From Nothophaeocryptopus gaeumannii (lineage: Eukaryota > Ascomycota > Dothideomycetes > Mycosphaerellales > Mycosphaerellaceae), in contig JASISA010000041.1 in the NCBI GenBank assembly GCA_031771865.1, positions 1,240,001 through 1,304,000 of the forward strand: a stretch of 64,000 nt of DNA, read 5' to 3'. Below are positions 35,283 through 46,330 of the stretch, one piece after another. The notes under the pieces were generated by a model. That model was given only the letters and a program-made list of their open reading frames with translations. It was not told where the DNA came from and ran no database searches. The position numbers and the translations under genes were made by a program. Each line of letters opens with the position of its first letter. The stretch's first letter is position 1.

Positions 35283-35962
35283 GCTGGCGGAGAGATTCGA
35301 TCGGTGAAATTCGATTCGATGGCTCGGCGATTCGACGTTTGGGTAGCGGTGAGGGCTGTTTCGAGGGGAGGTGGTTTTGGTAGACGTGTACAAGAAACAA
35401 GCAACGGTCAATGCAGGCGAATTTGGTTGATTTAGAGGTCGTGTGACTGATCGTGTGATCACAAGCTCGACGGTGGTAAAATATATGAATTTCGTGTCCT
35501 CAAACCCCGCGGTTTCTGATGTGGGCCAATCCCTGCGGGTCGTTCCTGACGTCGAAGGCAAACTCGTCAGGATCGCGTGAACAGAGTATTTACGGTCAAG
35601 TATCACATGCAAAGCACCAGCTCGAATGCCGCCAAGTGAAGGAGAACATATGCATTACAGTAAGAAGAGTCCACAGATCGCTCGAGCACACAACGTTCGC
35701 ATCAGCATAGCCGAACATAGAGGAAAGAGAGGGACGGAAAACCATGAGCAGAACTGAACGCTGACGGTAGAGCCCTACCCTGACGAATTGATGTCTTCTG
35801 GTATGTTTCAGCCTCAGGCAAACGCAAGTCTAGTCTGAAGCTAACGTAAGTGAATGATTGGCCCCATTATTCTAGCTCCTCCTTGACCAGGACAGTATTA
35901 AAGCTGTGGCTTCAGCCTCATTCCCCTGGTCACAAAACCCAGTGCCAACTCCTACACCGAAG
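35283..35962. other. Intergenic, divergent promoters
   Basis: 680 bp between SND1 and the HET pseudogene; no separate gene seen. Confidence 0.55.
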
Positions 35963-38071
35963 ATGATCTGTCAACACTGCACAACAGCTCTCTTCGCACC
36001 TAAATTCTGGCATGGACGACGAAAGGATAGCACTTTCGACGCTCTGTCGTGGGCGGCACAAGCTGCCAAAATAGAAGGACAAGGTACATGCACGATTTGT
36101 GCTGCACTTTGGAAGGACTTCCAAGACCGAGTGATCTCGAAGCTTGATGTCTACGACAAGTCGAGATTCCGTGAAGGTGTGGACGGGTGGCCCATGTTCA
36201 AAGTCAAGGTCGAAGAGAGACGTGGTGGCTATTCGAAGATGATGATTACGATGATCGGAGATACCATCACCTTGCGAGATGGATCAGAGCTGGCACTGAA
36301 TACCGACGACGACGGAATTCGAAGACAGTTCGTGTTGACGCCCAAGAGCAACGCAACAAAGAACAGCAATACCAACGCACCAACCCCTATGGGCGACAAC
36401 ACAGGCGGCATGGAATCTTTGGCTCGCATCAACACCTGGATCTCAGCCTGCAATACCAACTCCGATGGCAAACACACAGACTGCGCATCTATAATGCAAA
36501 AGCAACTCCTTCGACACCAAGATCGTTCTACTACCGACACACAATTCGTCCCAACCCGGCTCATCGAAGTGGGCACCTCCTCAGACCCTCATATCCGTCT
36601 CATCCCCTCCACCCACTCCGCGGGCATGCGCGGCCCCTACACCACCCTCAGCCACAAATGGGGCATCGTCCCCGAACACCAACGTTTCCAGCTCAGAGAC
36701 GACAAGCTGGAGGCTTTCCGCACCGGCGTATTACTAGAAGAATTGCCTCTGACGTTCAGGCACGCCGTACAGGTCACTCGAGCCCTAGCTATAGGCTACA
36801 TTTGGATCGACTCATTATGTATTCACCAGGAACATCGGGAGGATTGGCTGTCGGAATCACCCAAAATGGAATAAGTGTATCGGAATTCGTATTGTAATAT
36901 TGCGGCTGTGGCAAGTGAGAATGGGACTTTTGGATTGTTTAGGACGAGAGATCCTGTGCAGTTGCCGCCGGATGTCATTCCGGAGTTCAAGGGCGGGAAG
37001 GATTATGTTTTGATCAGACCAGATTTCTGGGAAGATCAACTCCTCAACGAGCCTTTGTATATGAGAGGATGGGTCCTCCAGGAGAGGACGCTTGCGCCGA
37101 GGATCTTGCATTTCGCGAAAGAGCAGGTGTTTTGGCAATGCCCCAGCCTCACAGCCTGCGAAAGCTCACCTGATGGCCTACCAACCGGTATCGATGATGG
37201 CGGTCCGGACTCTGAACTCACATGGCGGAGATCTTTGCATCGAGAAGAGTTCGAAGATGTGGCAAGGGCTGATTTGAATGAAATTTGGAAGAATATTGTG
37301 AGAGGATACTCGAGCTGTAATTTGACGAAGAGCAGTGATAAGCTGATGGCCTTGGCTGGGTTGGCTTCTGCAATGCAAAGAGCGTTAGGGGAGAGGTACT
37401 TGGCGGGTCTGTGGGCTCCTCGGTCCGCTGAGGGACATGCGGACCTGCCGAACCAGCTCGGATGGAAGGCGGAAGGCGGTGTGAAATCGGATGGAAGTCC
37501 TTCGATGAGATACGCTGAGTACTGTGCTCCGAGTTGGTCTTGGGCATCTGTTGAGGGAGTCATTTCACTGAGGGATCGTCTTGACATGCTTGAGTCGCGA
37601 CGGATGTACAACGTGACTGTGATCGGGAGCATTGTCTCGCTGGAGAATCCAGACGCCGAGACTGGACCTGTTTCCGGGGACTGGACGCGGCTAGAGCTGC
37701 GAGGCGAGATGCTGGACTTAGATCTCAAGCAGTCGGATAGCCAGAAGCGGAATGAGTGGGAGTCTGCTGGGCCAGATGCAAAGAGCAGTGATGCGGTCTT
37801 CCACGTGCTCATGGACGACGGTCTAATGAGAACTGCTCCAGCTGCTGAGCCAAATGTCTTGCGACGGACGATGCTAATGCTGACGTATGAGAGCACTTCG
37901 GCACAGGATCAACCGGTCAGCATCTCTGGACAGGGCATGCTCGTTGAACCTAGTGGGTCTATTGCGGGCACCTTCGCTCGCGCTGGACATGTAGAGTTCG
38001 TAGGCATTGCCAGTAGTCGATGGTCCGAGATCAAATCTTACATACGAGAACAACAGATAACTCTGGTGTAG
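35963..38071 (+). pseudogene. HET-domain gene with one in-frame stop
   Basis: A single reading frame runs from the ATG at 35963 to the TAG at 38069-38071, 702 codon positions, broken only by TAA at 36872-36874 (codon 304). Before the stop: a Cys-pair N-terminus (ICQHCTTALF... CTICAALW) and HET blocks GPYTTLSHKWG, LPLTFRHAVQVTRALAIGYIWIDSLCI and EDWLSESPKME. After the stop, in the same frame: VYRNSYCNIAAVASENGTFGLF, RGWVLQERTLAPRILHF and PSWSWASVEG. The stop falls between two adjacent conserved HET blocks, and no GT-AG intron can remove it (the nearest candidate is about 26 nt). No frameshift or other stop is present, so the loss is recent, or the position is a read-through or sequence error. 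The gene is convergent with the NLR gene, 10 bp away. Confidence 0.75.
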
Positions 38072-38081
38072 TCTTTCCCCT

Positions 38082-41000
38082 TCAATCACTCCGCCAGATA
38101 CGTTCAAGAGCCTTCTGTTCTGCGGTCTTGAGCAACGCATGTATGTCCTCACGCGCGCGCATATCTATTGCGATGAGAGTCGGCAGTTCTCCGCCGTAGA
38201 GCCTTAGCGGATGGAGACCATAGGCCAGCAGCTTCTCTATCATGGCGCGATCATCCATCATGAGAGCTTGCCGCAGCAAGGGATCTATTTCCGGGCCGCC
38301 TTGAGCAGGCAGCTTGTCGAGCTCGACCATGATGGTGGCCACGTCCCACAGTTGAGCAGCTCTGATCTTGTTCCATGTCTCCTCGTTCGTGCCTGAGTTG
38401 TGATAAGTAGCTCCCGCGGATAGCAGGCTGCGGATGGTGTCCAGTCCGCCGTTGAACTCGGTATCTGGCATGTCCAAAATAATGTTCAGGGGTGTCTTCC
38501 CGTCCTTGTTCGTTGTATTGACTGGGTTGAGGCTCACGAGGCTTCCAACCAGGGCTAGATCTCTATTGATGACAGCCCAATGCAACGGCGTGTTTCCGTG
38601 GAAAGGATCTGGTGCGAAGTCTTCCTCTTGCAGAGACTTATCTCCTCCGGCTGGCCAGGCACCCGCTTTCACCAATGACCAAACGGGGCTGTCTATGGCG
38701 GAAGGTCTAGCATGTGCACCAAGGATCTCCAGAACTTCAGAATCGTCGCTTGAGTATAGCCGCGCGATGTGTGCTGGGGTCCTGCCATCTGCATCTTGCG
38801 CTGACACGTCGGCACCCGACTCGCTGAGCTTGCTCACAACATCGGAAAATTCATTGCAGCAGGCGACGTGCAGCGGCGTCCAGCCAAGAGCGTCCTTGGC
38901 GTTGGTGTCCAGTCCGTGAGCGATCAGAAAGTCAACGGCTTGTCCGTAGCCACCAGTTGCCGCAGAATGCAACAGTGTCCGTTTGTCCGCGTCTGTAGAA
39001 GAGAAGTCTGCTCCGGCTCGCTGGAAAGCTTCTATAGCTTTGACGACGGCGTCGTCATCGTCGTCTTCGTATTTGCATTTCTTCAGAAGCGACGCTAGCG
39101 CTGTCGAGCCTCTTCCATCCTTTGCCTCCAGCAGAGACGGGTGAAAATGGCTTGACTCCAAGACGGCTTTCAAGGCAGGGAACTGGCCTGCGTACACAGC
39201 GTGATGCAAGACCGTCCAGCCTTTTCCATCTTGCTGGTCCAATTTGAGCTCTTCGCATCGCAGGAGAAGTTCCAGAACATCAGGATACTCGTCGTAGATG
39301 GCCGTCATGATTGCAGTGATGCCATTGGCATTTTGCTCATTGACATCGATGGTGTCATGCTCAATGAGAGTCCGGGCGATGCATATCGAGTTCTGGGACC
39401 GTTGACCAATCGCCATCATCAATACTGTGTTCTCAACCGGTGTCATGACAGCATCTGCCTTTTTGTAATCCAACAGACCCTCGACCATATCGACGTCGTC
39501 TTTTGTGATGGCAACCAGCAGTATTGGGTTTATGTTCCACTTTGTGCCTTTCGCTGTGTGAAGTGCCAGTAAGCGTCGCACGAATTCGGCATGCCCTCTT
39601 TCCACCGCGATAGTGAGCGGCGTCCGTCCATGAACGGGCTCTGCAGAGTCGAGTTGGAGCCAGGGCTGGTGCTCCAGCAACGGCGAAATGAACTTCTCCA
39701 AGCCAAACCAGGCGCAGACATGCAGACCATTGCTCCCGGGCCATATGTCAAATGCCGAACGGTCGAACATGGAGCTTGCAAGGTAAAGGCACGTAGAGAG
39801 TTGGCGCTCATTGCAGAGTAATTCCAACGCCTTTTGGAGGATGATCTCCGAGTCCAAAGCGGCCTCGGAGCTGTAGTGCACGTATGGTTTTGATTGCTTC
39901 GCATGGATAGCCCAGTACTGGGCTGCGTACACAGCAAATGGCTCCGACGCTTTCGTATTGTTCCCCTTGCCGATAGGCTGCTCGATCCATTTCTCGAACT
40001 TCGGTAAAGTTAAAAGCCGGTCCAGGCAAAGTTCTGCCATGTTCAGATCGATCTCCCGAAATCGGAATGCACAATTTTCGACAAGGTACAAACAGAGGTC
40101 CGGATGAAAGAAGGCTGACGTGGACTTGTCGTCGCGGCCGATTGTCACTAGCCCTCTGCAGGCGCGCCAGACCTCATGTTGACTGAGTAGTCTGGCTGTC
40201 TTGCCGTCTCGAAAATCGACAAAGAAGAGAAGATCGGCCAGTTGGTCAAAGCCGATGCTGCCTCCATTGTACAGCACTTGCGATATGACATACAGGATTC
40301 GTAATGCCAAGGTACCCTGATTGGGTGCTTGATCGACGAGCTTCTGGATGAGCGCCGTGAATAGGGTAGATTCTGGAGTTGCAACATGTGGCAGCACCTG
40401 AATGATCTCATCATACCCAGTCTTTTGCCGATCCACGAGGTCTTCAAGCAATGCTTTGACTACAACGAACGCTCCTTGGGAGATGTCCGAGATGCGCGAT
40501 GTGATCCGTCTCAGCGCGTCCGCATCCCGTAGCACCTTAGAAAGCTTTCCATTGTAATCTGCTTCCCGTATTCTCAGTTCTACTTCTTGCCGAATATAGT
40601 CCTCGATTTCGGAGGGCATATTTTTAAGCTGAACCTCGATTTCGTCATACAATTCTTGCAGCGTGTGTCCGAGGACTTTGCAGCTGCGTCCGCCGTCGTA
40701 GCAGTCCTGGCAGAGGTCGTAGACGGTATCCCGGCATTCTCGACAGCGCCAGTAAAGTACAAGAGGAACATGTCCACAACCATCGCAACCCGCCGGAGAG
40801 TTCATCACCATGCGTGCAGAGCGAGTGATCATGACGCGGACACCCAACTCAACGAGCCAAGCGACCTCTTCTTGAAGGAGAACGACAGAGTCTGGATGGC
40901 AGTGATCCAGGGCATCGATGATCACGAAGACTTCGGAGAAGTGCTTGATAGCCGTCTGAAAATGGGTTCGACCGACCTCTGTCTTTGCTGATAACGTACT

Positions 41001-41442
41001 GTCAACAGGAAGAACATCGTTGCTCGTGGCCTCCTGGAGCTGCTGGAACAAAGCTTGGCGGATACGAGAGATCGATGCAAGCCCATCTGATGTACATATG
41101 GACCTCCCATCTTCATGGTCCTTCTCGTCAAGGAATATGGAGAGTACGGCGCGGCGAGAATCGTCTGGCTTTGCTGATTCCAACTGATGTGCGACAGCTG
41201 CTGCCAGGGTCGATTTTCCTGGTACAGACAGGTCAATCTCCAATCGTCGCACCCGTGTTCGAACTCGTACCGCATTCCGGACCACCATACACGCAGAGCC
41301 GCCATCTCCTTCCTTTCAGCCAATTGGTGTACTCTTGCGATGCGAAGAATGACGACCATATGGGGCGGTAGCTGTACAGGAGGGTCGTCCTCGTGCTTTT
41401 GAAGTCGAATTCGGCATCACTGAGCACCGCTGGCTGCTCCAT
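38082..41442 (-). CDS. NLR-like NACHT - ZZ zinc finger - ankyrin repeat protein
   Basis: Exons 41442-41271 and 41218-38082 (52-bp GTACGA...ACCAG intron, phase 1); at least 1,102 aa. Splicing creates the P-loop VYGGPEC/GKSTLAAA (G53-T61). Walker B is EVFVIIDALDHC (about 152-163) and sensor 1 is VRVMITRSARM (about 185). A ZZ-type finger follows directly, with ligands C202, C205, C216, C219, C227, C230 and H242 (LYWRCRECRDTVYDLCQDCY). The NACHT helical part then resumes (SEIEDYIRQEVELRIRE... SQGAFVVVKALLEDLV). The C-terminal half holds about nine or more ankyrin repeats, such as GRTPLTIAVERGH, GWTVLHHAVYAGQ, LGWTPLHVACCNE and GNTPLHWAVINRD. Predicted STAND-type signalling ATPase; the N-terminal effector domain is missing or lies in unresolved upstream exons (see 41443-42383). 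Confidence 0.85.
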
Positions 41443-42383
41443 GATCTGCTCGCGAAGCTGTCCCCAGCGCGACCAGAGAGAGCCGGAAGCACAGTCTACC
41501 CATAATCCTCAGCGGAGATCAGGCTGTGTCCACATCAACAAGATGCGCCCTCATCGAGCCCCGACACTTTCGCAGTACCTGCAGTACCGCGCTAGTGCAC
41601 AGTGTATGGTCTAAACGCCCATGCTGTGGGAGGATGGTAGGCTCGCGTGCAAGTAGGGGCCATAATTAGCACCATGCACCTCTGCTGTGATCACTTCAGC
41701 CTCACGCACAGACCTACCTCTCGCAGCCTTCCAAAGTGAGAGTTGGCGACAAAGACGCTCATGTAGACTGCACAACCAACTTTTGGTGGATGAACGTGTG
41801 CACGAGAAGAGCACGTACGTAGCAAGACAGTCGTTGTTCAGGAGCGTGAGGTCGAGCTCGGAGAAGATTGGGGGAGCGGAAGGGGCGGGAGGGCGGCAGC
41901 AAACCAGGGTTTTCGTCCGTGATTGGGCAGAGTCACAGTCCTCGAACAAGTCTTCCATCCGCCACCTCCACTATGGCCCGTCCTACATCAGTCGCTTCCC
42001 CTTCAGGTATCTGACCATACATCTAGCAAAGCCAAGTTCTGTAGTATGCAGCCACCAACTACGCTATGTCCCGGTCGGCCATGTTGTCCGAACGTTCGGA
42101 AGGGTGGTACGAGACGCCCAGACTGGAGAGGTCGGCTGTGCTGAAGGAGGGCGCTGTCTTTTGGGTCCTGCAATTTCTACGGCGTGCATGTCGACGCCCT
42201 CATTGGGCCTATTCACACCGGTGAAGGATTCATCCCAAGTCCAAGATGGCGCCCTTTTCCTTCGTAGCGGATGGGCGTGCCTACCTAGGACGCGGATCAG
42301 ATATAATGCTTCTGTTCCTGCAGATGGGCGCGCAACACGCTGCTGAGAGGTAGGACCTGCGAAGGAAACAGAGAGTACTCAAG
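41443..42383. other. Region upstream of NLR and S41 genes; possible extra NLR exons
   Basis: On the minus strand the frame stays open upstream of the NLR ATG and reads DCASGSLWSRWGQLREQI, back to a possible acceptor (GGGTAG) at 41496. Farther on, a minus-strand ORF starting at 41958 (MEDLFEDCDSAQS) has plausible splice sites. These could be N-terminal exons, but I cannot connect them with confidence. The plus-strand ORF at 41687-42346 has no domain. Confidence 0.35.
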
Positions 42384-45326
42384 ATGCTAGGGTCGCTCGT
42401 TGTCTAGATAGCCAGCTTACTGGCAGTCTCTTTGGCTCAGTCAAGCTCGCCGATCATCCAATACAACTCGCCAGCACCACCGGAAGCCTCGAGTTGTGGC
42501 GATATTGTCAACTCGAGCCTCGATCCCAACGACTGTTCGTATTCCACTGTCTTCCTGTAGTATAGTAAACTGATCCGACAAGATGGATACTGGTTCTATG
42601 CTTCGGATGTGCTAGACTGCCTTACCAGCGTACCATTTGTGCGTGTTATTCCTTACTTACATCACTCCACATGAGATAGTATGCTGACATCAACGAAGAA
42701 TGCAGCGGTCGCAACTCGATTCATCAGATATGTCAGCGAGACTTTGCAGTTCCACACCACTCTGACATACCTGAAATCTCCCCCTTCCTCCTACCAACAG
42801 CCAGCCGTGGATCTTATAGGAGGCCTACAAAACATCCAAAAGAAAGTCAGCGATGGCGCATACTTGAACCAATACGCTTTCGAATACGACGTACAGAGAC
42901 TCATTCTCAGCGCGCACGATGCTCATCTTGTACTCCGGGCCGGCGTCTCGACCCAATTCACTTTCGGCAGCTTTTACGAGATTGTAACGCTATCTCCAGA
43001 CGGCAAACAGACTCCGACGACCTACATCTGGGACGACTGGCTAGAACTCTGCCTTTCGACAGCCGGTTGTACACCGTCTCCCATCGAAATTATCAACGGG
43101 ATCGCTGCGATTGACTTCCTGTCGGACTTTGCCAAGAACCAAAGCTCAGGCCTGCTGGAGCCTCACGCTGATTGGAACCAGCTCACGAAGAGCCCGGCAT
43201 TGGATATTCAAGGTCGCCTCACGACTTTTGGAGGTGCTGCGCCGCTTTATCCAGGCGACCCGCTCGACATTATACTCAAGAATGGATCCGATACCTACAG
43301 CGACTGGTGGCTCGCCTTGTATAACAGTCCAGGGTTCGTGTCCTCTCCACTTTATTCGACATTGGCACCACTGACATGAACAGTTACACTGGCCCTTTGA
43401 CTACCGGTGGTGGTAAGGAATGAAAAGCCGAGAATTATTCAAGATGTGAGACACGCTGACCTTCCGCCCTTCCTAGATTTCTATAATTTTTTCTCACTTG
43501 GCCTCAAACCAGCGTCCTACAACGGGACGTGGTATGCGGAAACTTATCAGTCTTCGGACAACACAACTCAGAGCACCGGAAACGACACCAGCGGTGCTCA
43601 ATCAACATTCGCCTCGTGGAACTCTGTCAGCAAAGCATACCCAGCTGACACCATCGTTCATGAAGACGGATTATCATTTTCTTCCTCAGCATCGGTTACG
43701 GCTTATTTCCTGGCTGATATTTCGACTGCTGTGCTGTCGCTTCCGACTTTCGATGGACACATCGATACATTTTCGGCCGCCGTCGGGCAGTTCGTCGACA
43801 ATTCACGTAACGCCTCCAAGGCCATCATTGATTTGCAGCAAAACGCCGGTGCCCAAGTTGCTCTCGCTTTGGACACATATAGATACGTGAGTTGAAGGTG
43901 ATCAGTTGAAGCTCGACGCTCGTTAATCTCGACTGCAGTTCTTCCCAGACTTCGCTCCATTCACTGGCAGTCGCATGCGAGCACATAGCTACGCTGACGC
44001 TATTGGACAAACTCTGAACTCGCAGTTTGTCGGCAAGACGACTTCTGCCGATGACTACGAGGACTATCTTGCATCCGAATGGGTGGTCATCGATCGAATC
44101 AATGCCGAGACCGGACAACGCTTCAGCTCATGGTCAGATTACTTTGGTCCTGTGCAGGAACACAACGACAGCTTTACTCTGACTCAGGAGTACAACCTCA
44201 CGAGCAAGCTGTTTGGCAACTTGAATCTTGGCATCAACTTTCCCGATGGAACGTTCGACGATTCCAAGAACAACTACTCTCGCCCGTGGCAAGCTGAGGA
44301 TATCGTGATAGTAAGTCAAATATCGCACTCGTAGGAATATCACTAACGATTTGGCAGCTGACTGACGGCACGTGCTCGTCTGCCTGCTCTCTCTTCGTAG
44401 AGATGATGACCCAACAGGGTGTGCGTACAGTCGTCGTAGGCGGACGACCCGAAACTGGACCAATGCAAGCAGTCAGTGGTTCTCGGGGCGCTGCTGGCTA
44501 CTCTGGATATGAACTCGACGTCGACATCGATTGGGCCAGCACTCTGAACGGTACCGCGCAGACTCAATTGCCTATCAGGGGCAACGATACCGACACAGGG
44601 ATGGTAGTCGCCTACGCTGGATTGAATCTGCGCGACCAGATCAGAGAGAACGCTACGACACCAAATCAATTTCTGTATCTGCCGGCAGACTGCAGGATCT
44701 ATTGGACATTCACCAACTTCAACAACTATTCTCGGCTTTGGCACGACACATGGAATGCAATCTTCAGCGACACTTCCTTGTGTGTTGCCGGCTCGTCGAA
44801 TTCGTCCAGCGCAAGCGATTTGGAGACACAATCGCTACATATTGACATCCACCAAGACGAGGTCAGCGACTACATTCTCGAAGGTATCGCACTGAAGGAC
44901 CAGGAGGTCGAAATCGGAGTTACCGACTTCACTCCTTTCAATACACAAACTGCGTTCCCTCCATCCTGCAAGGGCAGATCCGATACCAGCTGTGCCGACT
45001 TGAACGGAGGTGTTTGTACGCTCGTACCAAACAGTTGCTGTACAGGACTCACTTGCGACAGACTGGCCAGCCAGCCGCAGTGGTTATGCTTGCCAGGCTG
45101 TACTCAAGGAGTCTCTAGCTGTGGCCAATGGACTTCATGTGGCGGACAGACCGCCACGAACAGCAAAATCCAAGCTAAGAACGCGGGTGGAGGTTCAGTG
45201 AATGCTCCTGGGATGTCCAGAGGTCTATGTTATCCTAAGGATCTTATGTATCCTTGGTACAAGATGAGTTGTGCTACGAGATTGAGGAACTGGGAGAGAT
45301 ATCGAAGCTGTCTGGGTGGTAAATGA
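42384..45326 (+). CDS. Secreted S41-family serine protease, signal peptide interrupted by a stop
   Basis: Exons: 42384/42408-42534, 42583-42638, 42699-43333, 43384-43412 (29 nt), 43477-43886, 43939-44310 and 44358-45326; about 865 aa after the stop. The splices restore family blocks: VLDCLTSVPF/NAAVATRFIRYV, NSPG/YTGPLTTGG/DFYNFFSLGL and DTYRY/FFPDFAPFTG. VIL/TDGTCSSACSLFVEMM holds the nucleophile Ser. Two introns use GTTCGT donors. The protein is Cys-rich at the C-terminus and N-glycosylation sequons are frequent, consistent with secretion. The oddity is at the start: ATG at 42384 gives MLGSLVV, then TAG (42405-42407), then IASLLAVSLAQSSSP, which together would be a signal peptide. Either an unseen upstream exon ends at the TAG (a valid acceptor CTAG) or the gene is disabled. 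Confidence 0.75.
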
Positions 45327-46330
45327 ATTAAATCGAATGCTCAGTTGCTCGCGCTGTACCTCGTCGAGAGAACAAAGATGTTCTCTCACCTTCATCGTCA
45401 ATGGTGTTTGCAAGACTCAGGCTGAGATGATGTTGTTGGATTCGTTATGCGGCAATTCTCGGCACCCATGTGCTAGAGAGCGACATCAAGCATGACATGT
45501 GGGTGAATGTAGACAGACGTCAAGCGTGACAGGGGCATTGTCCGATGAAAAGAGCCGTAGTTCAAGCGCGGTGGTTGTAGTTGCCTCGATCGTTGAGAGC
45601 CTCGGCGGCGGTCCACGGAAAGGCCGCATGGGGGAGTGCGAGAGCTTCGACCTCGAATCCGACTCCTTCCTAGCCCGTATGACTCGGGTATGATGTTCTA
45701 AATCGAGCAACAGGCTTCACCACACCCAAGCGAAGAGAGGAATGGAGAAGGAAAGAAAAGGATTATTGCAACAAGCAATGGTCTTCGGATCGGGGCTGGC
45801 AAAGAAGAGCAGACCTCACAGATCCAGACTCTCGTCAAAATGTAGCTCTAGCCTTAGAATAAACCCTGCCGGGTCCACCTCGAGCTATCAACGTCACAAA
45901 ACAGATTATTGCAGCACCGGCCCCTCTCAAGGTGGTTGTAGTTGTAGTCCTTAACCAAACTATTCAAGCTATTCTCTTCTCGTTGACATCCTGCGTTCGT
46001 GGTACTCAACGTCCGGTTCCTTTCCACGAGCCTCCCAAACCATTGCACAAACGGCCTTTCTCGTTCCTGACCCGATCCAGCGTCGTGCGCGCGCACCACG
46101 AGCGAGCATCGGCACTTGCGGCTGAAGAAACTAGCTCACCATCGCATACGACGCGACTGACTGAAACACCTTCCTGCGCGTCCTTTCTGGCGAAGAAGCA
46201 TGCCGTGCGCGTAGACAAGCAACCTCCCGCAATAGAACGACCACACGCATCAACAATCCATTGGCTTTCCGCACGAGCAGTCTCCTGATCGTGGGGTCGT
46301 CCCTTACGTCGGGGATCTCTGCCCGCTGCC
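45327..46330. other. Intergenic, no gene seen
   Basis: 1.0 kb upstream of the kinase gene. Only short ORFs; the leader before 46331 is C-rich. Confidence 0.55.

Noticed and set aside
37036..37896. 286-codon minus-strand ORF
   Set aside because: Antisense shadow of the HET pseudogene coding frame.
41687..42346. 219-codon plus-strand ORF before the protease
   Set aside because: No recognisable motif, and it overlaps possible minus-strand NLR exons; its start and end do not connect to the protease frame.
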